From Bacilli bacterium (lineage in GTDB: Bacteria > Bacillota_I > Bacilli_A > ML615J-28 > CAG-698), in assembly GCA_016296945.1 (NCBI GenBank), contig JAEDHQ010000010.1, positions 1 through 43,623 of the forward strand: a stretch of DNA of 43,623 bases, read 5' to 3'. The translations under genes and the position numbers were made by a program. Positions 1-7,009 of the stretch are shown in pieces (position 1 is the first letter of the stretch; the number at the start of each line of letters is the position of its first letter). The notes below the pieces were generated by a model. The model was not told the DNA's origin. It saw only the letters and a list, made by a program, of their open reading frames with translations, and ran no database searches.

Positions 1-1
1 T

Positions 2-766
2 CTACATGAAATTCGTACAGAATTACTTTCAAGAAATGAAAATGAAAAAATTAAATGTTATTGTGAAGATTCTAAATGCACAAAACCAGAATGTGGATGT
101 AAGTGCGAACAATCTAACTGTGATTGTGAAAAAGAAGATGTAGATAATTACAAATATTATTTTTATTTACAAGAATTAGATCCTGTAACAGACGACTTTT
201 ATGGTATAACAATATGTAAAACAGATGGTACATATATTAAATTTAAAAATGTATGCCTTGAATTATCAACAAAAACATTGTCTAATTACTCAGAATTTGA
301 AAGCAATTCTTTTTTCAATTTTATCAAAATAAAAGATGAACATTTTAAAAACTTTATCGAAACAAGTAAAGAAGAATTTGATATTGCCGATGATTTCTTA
401 AGTAGAAAACTAATGTATATCAACGATAATACATTATCAAAACTTAAAGATTTGTTCTTTAAAGATAGAATAGTTATTTATCCTAAAGGAAGTCTTTTAC
501 TCGCTATTCAACGTGAAATAAGCAGCAATTTTAACGATGAAACTAATGTCGTTGTTATTGTTAGACTATTAGAAGATGTCTATGAACTAAATAAATTTTA
601 CAAATGCAAAGGGATTAATGTTACATTAACAACACATAATGGTGAAATAACAAATGTAAGACAAAATTATTACGACCAAGAATTTTATAAAATAGATAAA
701 TCATTTGTTAAATTAAATACTGAAACTTCTGATTTATTGACTCATTTTCTAAATCTTAAAGAATAA
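2..766 (+). CDS. 3' part of a Cys-rich protein of unknown function
   Basis: The reading frame is open from the first bases of the window to a TAA at 764-766, so the gene starts upstream; at least 254 residues are visible. A TTG at 278 is only an internal codon. Residues about 19-45 of the visible part form a dense cysteine cluster (KCYCEDSKCTKPECGCKC, then NCDCEK), which looks metal-binding or disulfide-rich. The remainder is an ordinary soluble mixed alpha/beta sequence. I do not recognise the family. It is followed by an unusual non-coding block, so it may end an upstream operon. Confidence 0.7.
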   Translation, partial: LHEIRTELLSRNENEKIKCYCEDSKCTKPECGCKCEQSNCDCEKEDVDNYKYYFYLQELDPVTDDFYGITICKTDGTYIKFKNVCLELSTKTLSNYSEFESNSFFNFIKIKDEHFKNFIETSKEEFDIADDFLSRKLMYINDNTLSKLKDLFFKDRIVIYPKGSLLLAIQREISSNFNDETNVVVIVRLLEDVYELNKFYKCKGINVTLTTHNGEITNVRQNYYDQEFYKIDKSFVKLNTETSDLLTHFLNLKE

Positions 767-1230
767 GAAAATATAGAAGTTAAACTATAAGGACATTTTT
801 GAATACTTAGTAATTTTTTCTGGGAAAAAATTTTTCAAAAATGTCCGTTTTATTTTTGGGGGTATACCACATTTTTTTCTAATACATTCTTAACTATTTC
901 TCTTAGGTGATTTTTTTTAAAAAATCTGTTGGAAACTATTCCATTGTCGGAAAATTTTCTATTAAGGAAACAATTAATGGGAAAATTTTCTATTAAGGAA
1001 ACAATTTCATTAGTAAAAAAATTCTGGGAAAAAATTTTCGTGAGGTAGTATTCTCTTAATGTAAAAATTCTTGGAAAAAATTTTCGTGAAGAACTATCCG
1101 TCCAAAATGGGGGTATAGTCAAAATAGGTATAACATAGGGGGGTTACACGTAGGGGGTAAATAGGGGGTATGACGTAGGGGGGATATATGTAGGGGTGTC
1201 GTAGGTAGGGGTACGTAGTAGGTATATTTT
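767..1230. other. non-coding block with direct repeats and G-runs
   Basis: No credible gene is seen. The first part carries short direct repeats. GGAAAATTTTCTATTAAGG occurs at 949 and 980 (period 31), and a TGGGAAAAAATTTT / TTGGAAAAAATTTTCG motif recurs near 819, 1024 and 1070. The second part (1109-1211) is a cluster of G-runs listed separately. A related GGAAAAAAATTTTCG motif recurs near 43296, close to the other edge of the window. Confidence 0.6.
1109..1211 (+). repeat. G-run cluster, possible G-quadruplex
   Basis: Seven runs of four to six G lie within 103 nt (1109-1113, 1138-1143, 1153-1157, 1164-1168, 1178-1183, 1193-1196, 1208-1211) in a sequence that is otherwise extremely AT-rich. 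Several share a (C)GTAGGGG core. On one strand this could fold into G-quadruplexes or act as a protein-binding array. Confidence 0.7.
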
Positions 1231-1261
1231 CAAATATAAAAAAATAATTTACATCTCCAAA
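1231..1261 (-). promoter_or_regulatory. intergenic motif resembling a minus-strand promoter (15 copies)
   Basis: CAAATATA followed about 18-19 nt later by CCAAA reads on the minus strand as TTTGG, about 19 nt, TATATTTG, matching the Bacteroidota promoter consensus. It sits upstream of each plus-strand promoter and points back into the preceding gene. Other copies start at 2269, 3283, 3713, 4869, 5277, 6134, 8784, 9293, 10372, 11435, 12164, 13076 (degenerate), 14130 and 18519. Conservation across otherwise unrelated genes indicates function; divergent transcription is an inference. Confidence 0.6.
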
Positions 1262-1313
1262 TAAAACATAAACTTTTTTCACCTTATTTTTTTTCAAAAA
1301 ACTTTAAAAATTG

Positions 1314-1345
1314 TTTGGTAGATTCAAAAATTTTACTTACCTTTG
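1314..1345 (+). promoter_or_regulatory. Bacteroidota-type promoter
   Basis: TTTG at 1314, 20-nt spacer, TACCTTTG at 1338. It precedes the gene at 1377. Confidence 0.8.
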
Positions 1346-1376
1346 TATCGTTAAACAATTAAGAAAGGAGGATAAT

Positions 1377-1586
1377 ATGGAAACAATAATAGCAAATAAA
1401 CTATATGAGTTTATGGAGCGTGGAAACATAGATGCAGATGGTCTATATTATGTATATAAGGTATTTAAAAGATATTGTGAAGGTTTAAACGTTAAAAAGG
1501 TTATTGAATTAATACTAAATAAAGAGGATAAAGAAACTATAAACACTTATTTTAAGTGTTTGAAAATAATATATGATGAAAATTGA
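1377..1586 (+). CDS. hypothetical 69-aa protein, copy 1 of a duplicated gene
   Basis: The start is set by GAAAGGAGG seven bases upstream; an upstream in-frame codon would lie inside the promoter. The protein is small, soluble and helical (METIIANKLYEFMERG...), with no motif I can name. The same 69 residues are encoded at 13220-13429. From about the -7 box to the stop the two DNA copies differ at one synonymous position (ATA/ATT), so duplication or gene conversion is recent. The next cassette promoter begins eight bases after the stop. Confidence 0.8.
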   Translation: METIIANKLYEFMERGNIDADGLYYVYKVFKRYCEGLNVKKVIELILNKEDKETINTYFKCLKIIYDEN

Positions 1587-1593
1587 AAAATTG

Positions 1594-1625
1594 TTTGGTA
1601 GATTCAAATTTTTTACTTATCTTTG
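1594..1625 (+). promoter_or_regulatory. Bacteroidota-type promoter
   Basis: TTTG at 1594, 20-nt spacer, TATCTTTG at 1618. A leader with AATTAAGGAGGAC follows. Confidence 0.8.
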
Positions 1626-1682
1626 TATCACAATTAAGGAATAAAACAATAACAAACTAACAAAATTAAGGAGGACAAAATT

Positions 1683-2183
1683 ATGAAAAGAACATTTAAA
1701 TTTGGAAAAATTGATGTTAATGGAAGTGGTAGAAAAATAAATCTTGTTGAGATTACTATTGAATTAATAGAAAAAGAGGGCAAACCGATTTTTAGTGCTT
1801 CTGGTAGTGTATGGAATAGTAAACAGACGGATAGAATAATGGGCGGTCAATGTCTTGACGAACCTATTATAACAGAACAACTCAAATGGAATAAAACATT
1901 TGAAGAGATTTTAGATTTGTGGCATAAATATCATTTAAATGATATGCACGCAGGGACTTATGAGCAAGAACAATGTTTAAGAGAACATAAAAATGAATAT
2001 GATTCCCTTATGGAGAAAAATGATTACCCAAGTGCTTATGAGGTAAATTGTGAACTACTAAAAAAATATAACCTTTATGAAGTTGAGGTTGATGGCAAAC
2101 CCTATAAATATGGTCATTCTTGGTTATATTGGGATATACCAAATGAAGATTTATTGAGAATAAAAAAATTATTAAATTCTTAA
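1683..2183 (+). CDS. hypothetical protein, paralog of 9769-10290
   Basis: 166 residues, start chosen by AAGGAGG nine bases upstream. It shares long blocks with the 173-residue protein at 9769: N-terminal MKRTF.FGKID, GGQCLD, KTFEEILDLWHKYHLND, HAGTYEQE, and C-terminal YGHSWLYWDIP. No signal peptide or membrane segment. The Trp/His/Tyr-rich C-terminus is the best conserved part. I do not know the function. Monocistronic cassette ending in a rho-independent terminator. Confidence 0.8.
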   Translation: MKRTFKFGKIDVNGSGRKINLVEITIELIEKEGKPIFSASGSVWNSKQTDRIMGGQCLDEPIITEQLKWNKTFEEILDLWHKYHLNDMHAGTYEQEQCLREHKNEYDSLMEKNDYPSAYEVNCELLKKYNLYEVEVDGKPYKYGHSWLYWDIPNEDLLRIKKLLNS

Positions 2184-2203
2184 TTTTGTTTGTTGTTTTG
2201 TTG

Positions 2204-2243
2204 GTACCTCACTACATTTGTTTAGTGGGGTATTTTTTTTTTC
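2204..2243 (+). terminator. rho-independent terminator
   Basis: TACCTCACTA / TAGTGGGGTA stem followed by a T-tract. A near-identical terminator follows the gene at 3454. Confidence 0.85.
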
Positions 2244-2318
2244 TTCTTCTATATAAAGGATATATATTCAAATATAAAATTATTTTTTTTATTTCCAAAT
2301 AAAAAGAGAGTTGTTTTT

Positions 2319-2399
2319 ACAAAATGTTAGTGGATATGCTTACAAAATGTCAGAGGATGTACTAACAAAATGTTAGTAGATATACTTACATTTTGCCGG
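2319..2399 (+). repeat. 23-bp iterons (set 1)
   Basis: Three exact-period 23-bp units start at 2319, 2342 and 2365 (core ACAAAATGTYAG), followed by an inverted half-unit ACATTTTGCC at 2388. They lie between the minus-strand motif and the promoter of the gene at 2520. They are probably binding sites for a phage regulator or replication protein. Confidence 0.8.
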
Positions 2400-2433
2400 G
2401 TTATTATTTTTTTCAAAAAAAGTTTATAATTTG

Positions 2434-2465
2434 TTTGGCTAATTCAAAAAAATGACTTATCTTTG
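2434..2465 (+). promoter_or_regulatory. Bacteroidota-type promoter
   Basis: TTTG at 2434 and TATCTTTG at 2458. It drives the Api92-like gene and has iterons just upstream. Confidence 0.8.
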
Positions 2466-2519
2466 TAACGTAATTAAGAAACAATATGTCTAACAAATAA
2501 AATTAAGGAGGATTAAACT

Positions 2520-3116
2520 ATGCCAAATTGGTGTTTAAACAATGTAACTTTTAGAGGTAAAAAAGAAGACGTAGTAAAAATGTTTGAGAGTGTTGGTTGT
2601 AAATTCAATGGCAAAACATTTGAGAGTGATAAACCTATAACAATGCGTTCGTTTATTCCTATGCCACAAACGTTTGAGGATTACGACACAACGAACAGAA
2701 AAAAAGACGTTCGTGAATTTGGGAGTGTAGAAGAGTATGAAAAATACTCAAAGGGATATGATGACGCTGTTAAATATCAAAAAGAGACCTATGGTTGTGT
2801 TGGGTGGTATTATTATAACATAATGACATTAGGCACTAAATGGGATTCTGAATTGGTCGGATTGAATTGTTCAATACGTGGAGATGAGATGATTGTCTAT
2901 TGTGATATTGACACTGCTTGGGACGCACCTATTGAATGGGTTAGAGAAATGAGTAGAAAATATAGTGGTATCAATATCGAATTAGAGGGTATTGAACCTG
3001 GTTATGGATTCCGTGTGCATATTGTTTGTGAAGATGATGAAGATTTAGAATTTGAAAGAACGGAATATGAAGACGAGGATTATAGGGACGAGGATGAGTT
3101 TGATGATAAAGCTTAA
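2520..3116 (+). CDS. Api92-like (DUF1281 / ferredoxin-like fold) protein
   Basis: 198 residues. The N-terminus MPNWCLNNVTFRG and the later Trp-rich segments (VGWYYYNIMTLGTKWDSE, DTAWDAPIEW) match my knowledge of the Api92/YubB-like phage and plasmid family, which has a ferredoxin-like domain and no firmly established biochemical role. A strong SD (AAGGAGG) precedes the ATG. The last 30 residues are an acidic tail rich in Asp/Glu, which could mimic nucleic acid or bind a basic partner (inference). Monocistronic. Confidence 0.8.
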   Translation: MPNWCLNNVTFRGKKEDVVKMFESVGCKFNGKTFESDKPITMRSFIPMPQTFEDYDTTNRKKDVREFGSVEEYEKYSKGYDDAVKYQKETYGCVGWYYYNIMTLGTKWDSELVGLNCSIRGDEMIVYCDIDTAWDAPIEWVREMSRKYSGINIELEGIEPGYGFRVHIVCEDDEDLEFERTEYEDEDYRDEDEFDDKA

Positions 3117-3146
3117 TAAACATATTTTTTAAAATGGTAAAATTAC

Positions 3147-3185
3147 AAACCTTATCTGTATATTGTGTAGATAAGGTTTTTTTAT
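3147..3185 (+). terminator. rho-independent terminator
   Basis: AAACCTTATC / GATAAGGTTT stem with a T-tract, after the Api92-like gene. Confidence 0.85.
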
Positions 3186-3368
3186 TGTTTATTTTGCCAC
3201 AGAACGTTTTAAAATAAAGAAATGATAAACTATATCAAAAAATATAAAAGTGTCTTAAAACGAATTTAAATAAGTAAATTTTCAAATATAAAAAAATAAA
3301 TGATATTTCCAAATAAAAATAGAATTATTTTCATTTTATAATTTTTTTTCAAAAAAGATTACAATTTG

Positions 3369-3400
3369 TTTGGCTAATTCAAAAATTTGACTTATCTTTG
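3369..3400 (+). promoter_or_regulatory. Bacteroidota-type promoter
   Basis: TTTG at 3369, TATCTTTG at 3393. Confidence 0.8.
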
Positions 3401-3453
3401 TATCACAATTAAGGAAATAAATAATAACAATTAAAATTAAGGAGGAAAAAACT

Positions 3454-3612
3454 ATGAAAAATTTTTCAGTTGAAATACACTATGATAGTGTTGCGGTTGT
3501 TTCAGTTCAGGCTGAAAACGAAGAAGAAGCATTGAGAATTGCAGAGAATAACGCTGATGGTTTTAATATACAATTTACAGAATTTGCCGGTGCTAAAATT
3601 CTAAATGAATAA
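3454..3612 (+). CDS. DpnD/PcfM-like small protein
   Basis: A 52-residue protein (MKNFSVEIHYDSV...) with strong SD AAGGAGG. The pattern of an N-terminal beta strand, then VSVQAENEEEALRIAE, is the signature of the small DpnD/PcfM-like family (beta strands plus one helix), whose role is unknown. A paralog with the same layout (VKANNPLEALRIAKE) is encoded on the minus strand at 33708-33896. It stands alone between its promoter and a terminator. Confidence 0.75.
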   Translation: MKNFSVEIHYDSVAVVSVQAENEEEALRIAENNADGFNIQFTEFAGAKILNE

Positions 3613-3641
3613 TATATAAAAATTATATTTCTTTTTTCATT

Positions 3642-3680
3642 GGTACCTCACTACATTTGTTTAGTGGGGTATTTTTTTTT
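3642..3680 (+). terminator. rho-independent terminator
   Basis: Same stem and loop as the terminator at 2204, followed by nine T. Confidence 0.85.
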
Positions 3681-3772
3681 ACAAGTTTTATTCTATATAA
3701 AGGATATATTTTCAAATATAAAAAAATAAACGAGATTTCCAAATAAAAAAGGGATTATTTTTTTAATAAATT

Positions 3773-3859
3773 GCAAAATGATAGTGGATCTACTAACAAA
3801 ATGTCAGTGGATGTACTTACATTTTGCCAGTGGATATGCTTACAAAATGATAGATGATT
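3773..3859 (+). repeat. 23-bp iterons (set 2)
   Basis: Units start at 3773, 3796, 3819 and 3842 (last one partial), period exactly 23. The third unit begins ACATTTTG instead of ACAAAATG, so direct and inverted half-sites alternate. An open frame across this block (3778-3978) is a by-product of the repeats. Confidence 0.8.
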
Positions 3860-3885
3860 ATTTTCTCAAAAAAACTTTAAAAATG

Positions 3886-3917
3886 TTTGGCTGTCTCAAA
3901 AAAATGACTTATCTTTG
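3886..3917 (+). promoter_or_regulatory. Bacteroidota-type promoter
   Basis: TTTG at 3886, TATCTTTG at 3910, upstream of the microprotein at 3975. Confidence 0.8.
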
Positions 3918-3974
3918 TAGTGTAATTAAAAATAAAACAAATAACAAACTAACAAAATTAAGGAGGACAAAATT

Positions 3975-4064
3975 ATGATTATTACGACAATCGCAAGTGT
4001 ATTCACAATTGGAATGATTTTAACCGGAGCAATCAAAATAACTATTGCATTTAAAAATCGTTGA
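3975..4064 (+). CDS. 29-aa membrane microprotein, copy 1 of 5
   Basis: The protein starts MIITTIASVFTIGMILTG and ends IAFKNR. It is one hydrophobic helix with a short basic C-terminal tail. The start is fixed by AATTAAGGAGGACAAAATT directly upstream. Close copies occur at 5453, 9575 and 11588 and a diverged one at 10565, always with promoter and strong SD, so these are real genes although far below usual ORF cut-offs. The next promoter starts about 20 nt after the stop with no terminator between. Function unknown; a single-span inner-membrane modulator is the natural guess. Confidence 0.8.
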   Translation: MIITTIASVFTIGMILTGAIKITIAFKNR

Positions 4065-4082
4065 AAAAAACTTTAAAAAATG

Positions 4083-4114
4083 TTTGGTGGATTCAAGATT
4101 TTTACTTATCTTTG
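4083..4114 (+). promoter_or_regulatory. Bacteroidota-type promoter
   Basis: TTTG at 4083, TATCTTTG at 4107. Confidence 0.8.
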
Positions 4115-4163
4115 TATCACAATTAAGGAATGAAACAATAACAAAATTAAGGAGGATTAAATT

Positions 4164-4376
4164 ATGATTAATGAATTGAAATGTTCTTATGACAAGAGAA
4201 AAAGTTTTTACAATAAAGCTTTTGTAGAAACGAACGGAAATAACAAAAAACTTTATTCTTATAACACATTAGTTGCCGAAATAAAAGATAATAAGTTTAT
4301 TTCTTATGGGGATTTCTCAATGACAACAAGACGTCATCAGCGAGAATTTGCAAGACAAAACGGATTTGTATTTTAA
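4164..4376 (+). CDS. small phage protein (LYSYNT family)
   Basis: 70 residues with strong SD. The blocks SFYNKAFVE, LYSYNTLVAEI and RHQREFARQNGF are characteristic of a small protein often seen in Bacteroides phages; I know no function. It is soluble, with no Cys. The following gene begins about 20 nt downstream without its own promoter, so the two form a bicistronic cassette. Confidence 0.7.
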   Translation: MINELKCSYDKRKSFYNKAFVETNGNNKKLYSYNTLVAEIKDNKFISYGDFSMTTRRHQREFARQNGFVF

Positions 4377-4398
4377 TGATTTTAACGATAAAAGAACT

Positions 4399-4791
4399 AT
4401 GAAAATAAAAGTAATTGAAAAAGCGGAAAATGTTAAGGGTGCAAAAATGATTGTAGAATTGTGTCCTATTGATAACAAAAAAGAATTTTGTGAATTGTTA
4501 GAACTCTATGGAGCAATGCTTGCAAAAGAAGAAGATGACAAGATAATTGCTTATCTAGAAGATACTGCAGATTGTGAGAGAACGTGGAATTTACTAAAAT
4601 CAAAAAGAGGGATTAAATTCAAATATAAGGTTGAATGTGGGATTAAATTAATTGATGTTGTTCCAAATTTTAAAAAATTGTGGGAATTTATAAATGATTT
4701 TGACCACGATGACAACCCACCCTCAAAACGTTATAGCAAACAAGGTGCTACAATTTACGATACAATAGTTAGTAGTCGTTATTATTATTAA
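4399..4791 (+). CDS. hypothetical 130-aa protein
   Basis: I place the start at ATG 4399 (MKIKVIEKAENVKGAK). An in-frame ATG at 4348 lies inside the previous gene and has no SD. Soluble, mixed alpha/beta, with an Asp/His-rich segment (NDFDHDDNPP) near the C-terminus and a terminal YYY. No family recognised. Co-transcribed with 4164-4376 and closed by a terminator at 4808. Confidence 0.65.
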   Translation: MKIKVIEKAENVKGAKMIVELCPIDNKKEFCELLELYGAMLAKEEDDKIIAYLEDTADCERTWNLLKSKRGIKFKYKVECGIKLIDVVPNFKKLWEFINDFDHDDNPPSKRYSKQGATIYDTIVSSRYYY

Positions 4792-4807
4792 TAGTTTTAT
4801 TTTAATG

Positions 4808-4845
4808 ATGTCGGTTTATTTTAGAACATAACCGACATTTTTTTA
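4808..4845 (+). terminator. rho-independent terminator
   Basis: ATGTCGGTTTAT / ATAACCGACAT stem followed by seven T. Confidence 0.85.
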
Positions 4846-4953
4846 TCCACACATAAATAGTATATTTTCAAATATAAAATTATTTTTGATATTTCCAAAT
4901 AAAATGTGAGTTATTTTCATTTTATAATTTTTTTGAAAAAAGTTTAAAAAATG

Positions 4954-4985
4954 TTTGGTCAATTCAAAAAAATGACTTATCTTTG
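4954..4985 (+). promoter_or_regulatory. Bacteroidota-type promoter
   Basis: TTTG at 4954, TATCTTTG at 4978. Confidence 0.8.
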
Positions 4986-5032
4986 TAGAGTAATTAAAAA
5001 ACAACAATGTCTAACAAATAAAATTAAAGATT

Positions 5033-5206
5033 ATGAGATTAAGAGATTTAAACAATGAGCAAAGAATTGTATTGAAACAAAGGATTTTAGTTGAACAAAA
5101 TGAAAATGTTAGTTATCTTGAACTAGCGAGTGCCGATGATTTGGTTTCGGATTATACACTTGAACATACATATGGAGATACGTATTTTGTTGAAGACGAC
5201 TTTTAA
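5033..5206 (+). CDS. acidic 57-aa protein, paralog of 5620-5793
   Basis: The protein starts MRLRDLNNEQRIVLKQ and ends FVEDDF. Shared features with the 57-residue protein at 5620 are LN.EQ.I.LKQ, VSY.EL..ADDLVSD, YGDT.F and the EDDF terminus. The family is common in Bacteroidota mobile elements, function unknown to me. Unlike most cassettes it lacks a strong SD, so translation initiation may differ. Terminator follows at 5216. Confidence 0.75.
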   Translation: MRLRDLNNEQRIVLKQRILVEQNENVSYLELASADDLVSDYTLEHTYGDTYFVEDDF

Positions 5207-5215
5207 ATAGTATTG

Positions 5216-5251
5216 AATACCTCACTAAATAATATAGTGAGGTATTTTTTT
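5216..5251 (+). terminator. rho-independent terminator
   Basis: AATACCTCACTA / TAGTGAGGTATT with a T-tract. Confidence 0.85.
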
Positions 5252-5348
5252 ATCTTTTCTTATAAGAGTATATTTTCAAATATAAAAAAATAATTGATAT
5301 TTCCAAATAAAAAGGGAATTATTTTTTTTCAAAAAAGTTTATAATTTG

Positions 5349-5380
5349 TTTGGTCAATTCAAAAAAATGACTTATCTTTG
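5349..5380 (+). promoter_or_regulatory. Bacteroidota-type promoter
   Basis: TTTG at 5349, TATCTTTG at 5373. Confidence 0.8.
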
Positions 5381-5452
5381 TATCACAATTAAGGAAATAA
5401 AGATTTAAACGAATAACAAAGCAAACAAATTAAAATTAAGGAGGACAAAATT

Positions 5453-5542
5453 ATGATTATTACGACAATCGCAAGTGTATTCACTATTGGAATGATTTTG
5501 ACGGGTGCAGTAAAGATAATGATTGCATTTAAAAATCGTTAA
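5453..5542 (+). CDS. 29-aa membrane microprotein, copy 2 of 5
   Basis: The protein starts MIITTIASVFTIGMILTG, differing from copy 1 only in the second half (AVKIMIAFKNR). Strong SD AATTAAGGAGG with the same leader. It ends 17 nt before the next promoter. See the copy at 3975. Confidence 0.8.
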   Translation: MIITTIASVFTIGMILTGAVKIMIAFKNR

Positions 5543-5558
5543 AAAAAAACTTAAAAAA

Positions 5559-5590
5559 TTTGGTAGATTCAATTTTTTTACTTATCTTTG
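5559..5590 (+). promoter_or_regulatory. Bacteroidota-type promoter
   Basis: TTTG at 5559, TATCTTTG at 5583. Confidence 0.78.
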
Positions 5591-5619
5591 CAACGTTAAA
5601 CAATTAAAAAAAAGGAAAT

Positions 5620-5793
5620 ATGAAATTAGATGAGTTAAATAGAGAACAAAAGATTATCTTAAAACAAACATTGTTATCCAAAGACGATGAGGATGTATCT
5701 TACTATGAATTAAGTATTGCTGATGATTTAGTCAGTGATGAGGAGTTAGAAAATTTCTATGGTGATACAGATTTTACGGAAGACGATTTTTAA
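5620..5793 (+). CDS. acidic 57-aa protein, paralog of 5033-5206
   Basis: The protein starts MKLDELNREQKIILKQ and ends FTEDDF. Same length and block order as the gene at 5033. A weak SD (AAAGGAAA) lies upstream. The gene at 5812 follows after 18 nt and is probably co-transcribed. Confidence 0.75.
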   Translation: MKLDELNREQKIILKQTLLSKDDEDVSYYELSIADDLVSDEELENFYGDTDFTEDDF

Positions 5794-5811
5794 CTAAAAA
5801 AAAATAGAATT

Positions 5812-6051
5812 ATGGAAGAATTGAAATTGAAAAAATTTTATTTGGAAAACCATCCAAATGATAATATGGGAGAACGTATTGACGAAACTAAAACGTTTGA
5901 TGATTTATACGATGCAATAAAAACGGGTGGAGACGTTTATGATGTAATAGGTATTGCTGACTCTCTAATTAGAGAGAGATTGTTCAAAAAATTAGCAGAG
6001 GTTAAAAATATGCCTTATATTGACCTTTATAATGGATGGTTGTATTCTTAA
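5812..6051 (+). CDS. hypothetical 79-aa protein
   Basis: MEELKLKKFYLENHPNDNMG at the start; soluble and helical, ending in NGWLYS. No SD, so probably translated with the gene at 5620. No family recognised. Confidence 0.65.
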   Translation: MEELKLKKFYLENHPNDNMGERIDETKTFDDLYDAIKTGGDVYDVIGIADSLIRERLFKKLAEVKNMPYIDLYNGWLYS

Positions 6052-6076
6052 TTTTATTCCTTTTTTAATTGTTTGT

Positions 6077-6110
6077 GTACCTACTAATTTTTTAGTAGGT
6101 ATTTTTTTTT
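6077..6110 (+). terminator. rho-independent terminator
   Basis: TACCTACTAA / TTAGTAGGTA followed by about nine T. Confidence 0.85.
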
Positions 6111-6183
6111 GTTTCCGTGTGTGCTTATATATTCAAATATAAAAAAATAATTGATATTTCCAAATAAAAAGATTAAAAAATTG

Positions 6184-6215
6184 TTTGGTATATTCAAAAT
6201 TTTTACTTATCTTTG
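6184..6215 (+). promoter_or_regulatory. Bacteroidota-type promoter
   Basis: TTTG at 6184, TATCTTTG at 6208. Confidence 0.8.
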
Positions 6216-6242
6216 TTGTGTGAATGTTTTAATGGATAAGAA

Positions 6243-6455
6243 ATGGAAAGAGTTATAGGCGAGGTATTTCAATATGATTCTGTAAAGTTGAGAGTTGTAA
6301 AGAATTGGAAAAATAAATGTAATGGATGTTATTTTGAGAATAAACATATATGTAGTAAATATCGTGATTTACTAGGGTATTGTAGTTCATTTTGCAGAGA
6401 CGATAACAGAGATGTCATATTTAGGGAGATAAAAATAATTGATATTCCAAAATAA
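6243..6455 (+). CDS. Cys-rich small protein, MER-GE family
   Basis: 70 residues starting MERVIGEVFQYDS. The cysteine pattern CNGCYF, then C..KY and YCSSFC, suggests a small zinc-binding fold. Homologs in this window are the minus-strand genes at 36968-37171 (MERKIGERFEY, CCKDCYF) and 28540-28719 (MERKVNDIFEF, CEKCYF). All end in a ViF(K/R)EI-like strand. The family is typical of Bacteroides phages; role unknown. Confidence 0.75.
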   Translation: MERVIGEVFQYDSVKLRVVKNWKNKCNGCYFENKHICSKYRDLLGYCSSFCRDDNRDVIFREIKIIDIPK

Positions 6456-6473
6456 AAAAAGATTAAAAAATTA

Positions 6474-6505
6474 TTTGGTAGATTCAATTTTTTTACTTAT
6501 CTTTG
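6474..6505 (+). promoter_or_regulatory. Bacteroidota-type promoter
   Basis: TTTG at 6474, TATCTTTG at 6498. Confidence 0.8.
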
Positions 6506-6566
6506 TATCACAATTAAGGAATAAAAGAACAAACAATAACAAATTAAAATAAAAGGGGGTAGAATT

Positions 6567-6848
6567 ATGTTAAAGATTAGCAAAATAATGATTGATAGAT
6601 GGAGTGAGATGACGGACTTAAACAAACATAATCAATTAAGATTAGAGGTTGCAGAATGTTTTGAAAAAATGATTGGTTCAGCATTTAGTGGTTATGTTGT
6701 GTTTTTTAAAGAGGTCTTAAAGCAAATAGAAGAGGATAATCATATTGATATTCAATTATCCTTGTTAAAAGAAAGAATGCTAAATAGAATGCTGAATGAT
6801 GCGAGTTTATATATTGATAATATAGAAGATATAGAGAAATGTTTTTAA
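6567..6848 (+). CDS. hypothetical helical 93-aa protein
   Basis: MLKISKIMIDRWSEMTDLNK at the start; predicted almost fully helical from its heptad-like pattern. SD AAAAGGGGG lies nine bases upstream. No family recognised. It is the last gene before a 160-nt AT-rich spacer and the TnpB-like gene. Confidence 0.65.
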   Translation: MLKISKIMIDRWSEMTDLNKHNQLRLEVAECFEKMIGSAFSGYVVFFKEVLKQIEEDNHIDIQLSLLKERMLNRMLNDASLYIDNIEDIEKCF

Positions 6849-7009
6849 TCATAAAATTTTGAATTATGGAATTAATTTTTATTAAAAATAATATAATTTA
6901 TTAAAATATTTAATAATAATTTTTTATCAAAAAAACTACTTTTATTTGAATTTTTTATAATATTAAACTATTTATTATATGAATAGCATATAAAAATATA
7001 AATAACATT

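Noticed and set aside
850..1297. Minus-strand open frames across the G-run block
   Set aside because: They are low-complexity translations of repeats (Pro/Tyr-rich), with no start signals or relatives.
3778..3978. 66-codon open frame through the iterons
   Set aside because: It spans the repeats, the promoter and the leader; the real gene starts at 3975 in another frame.
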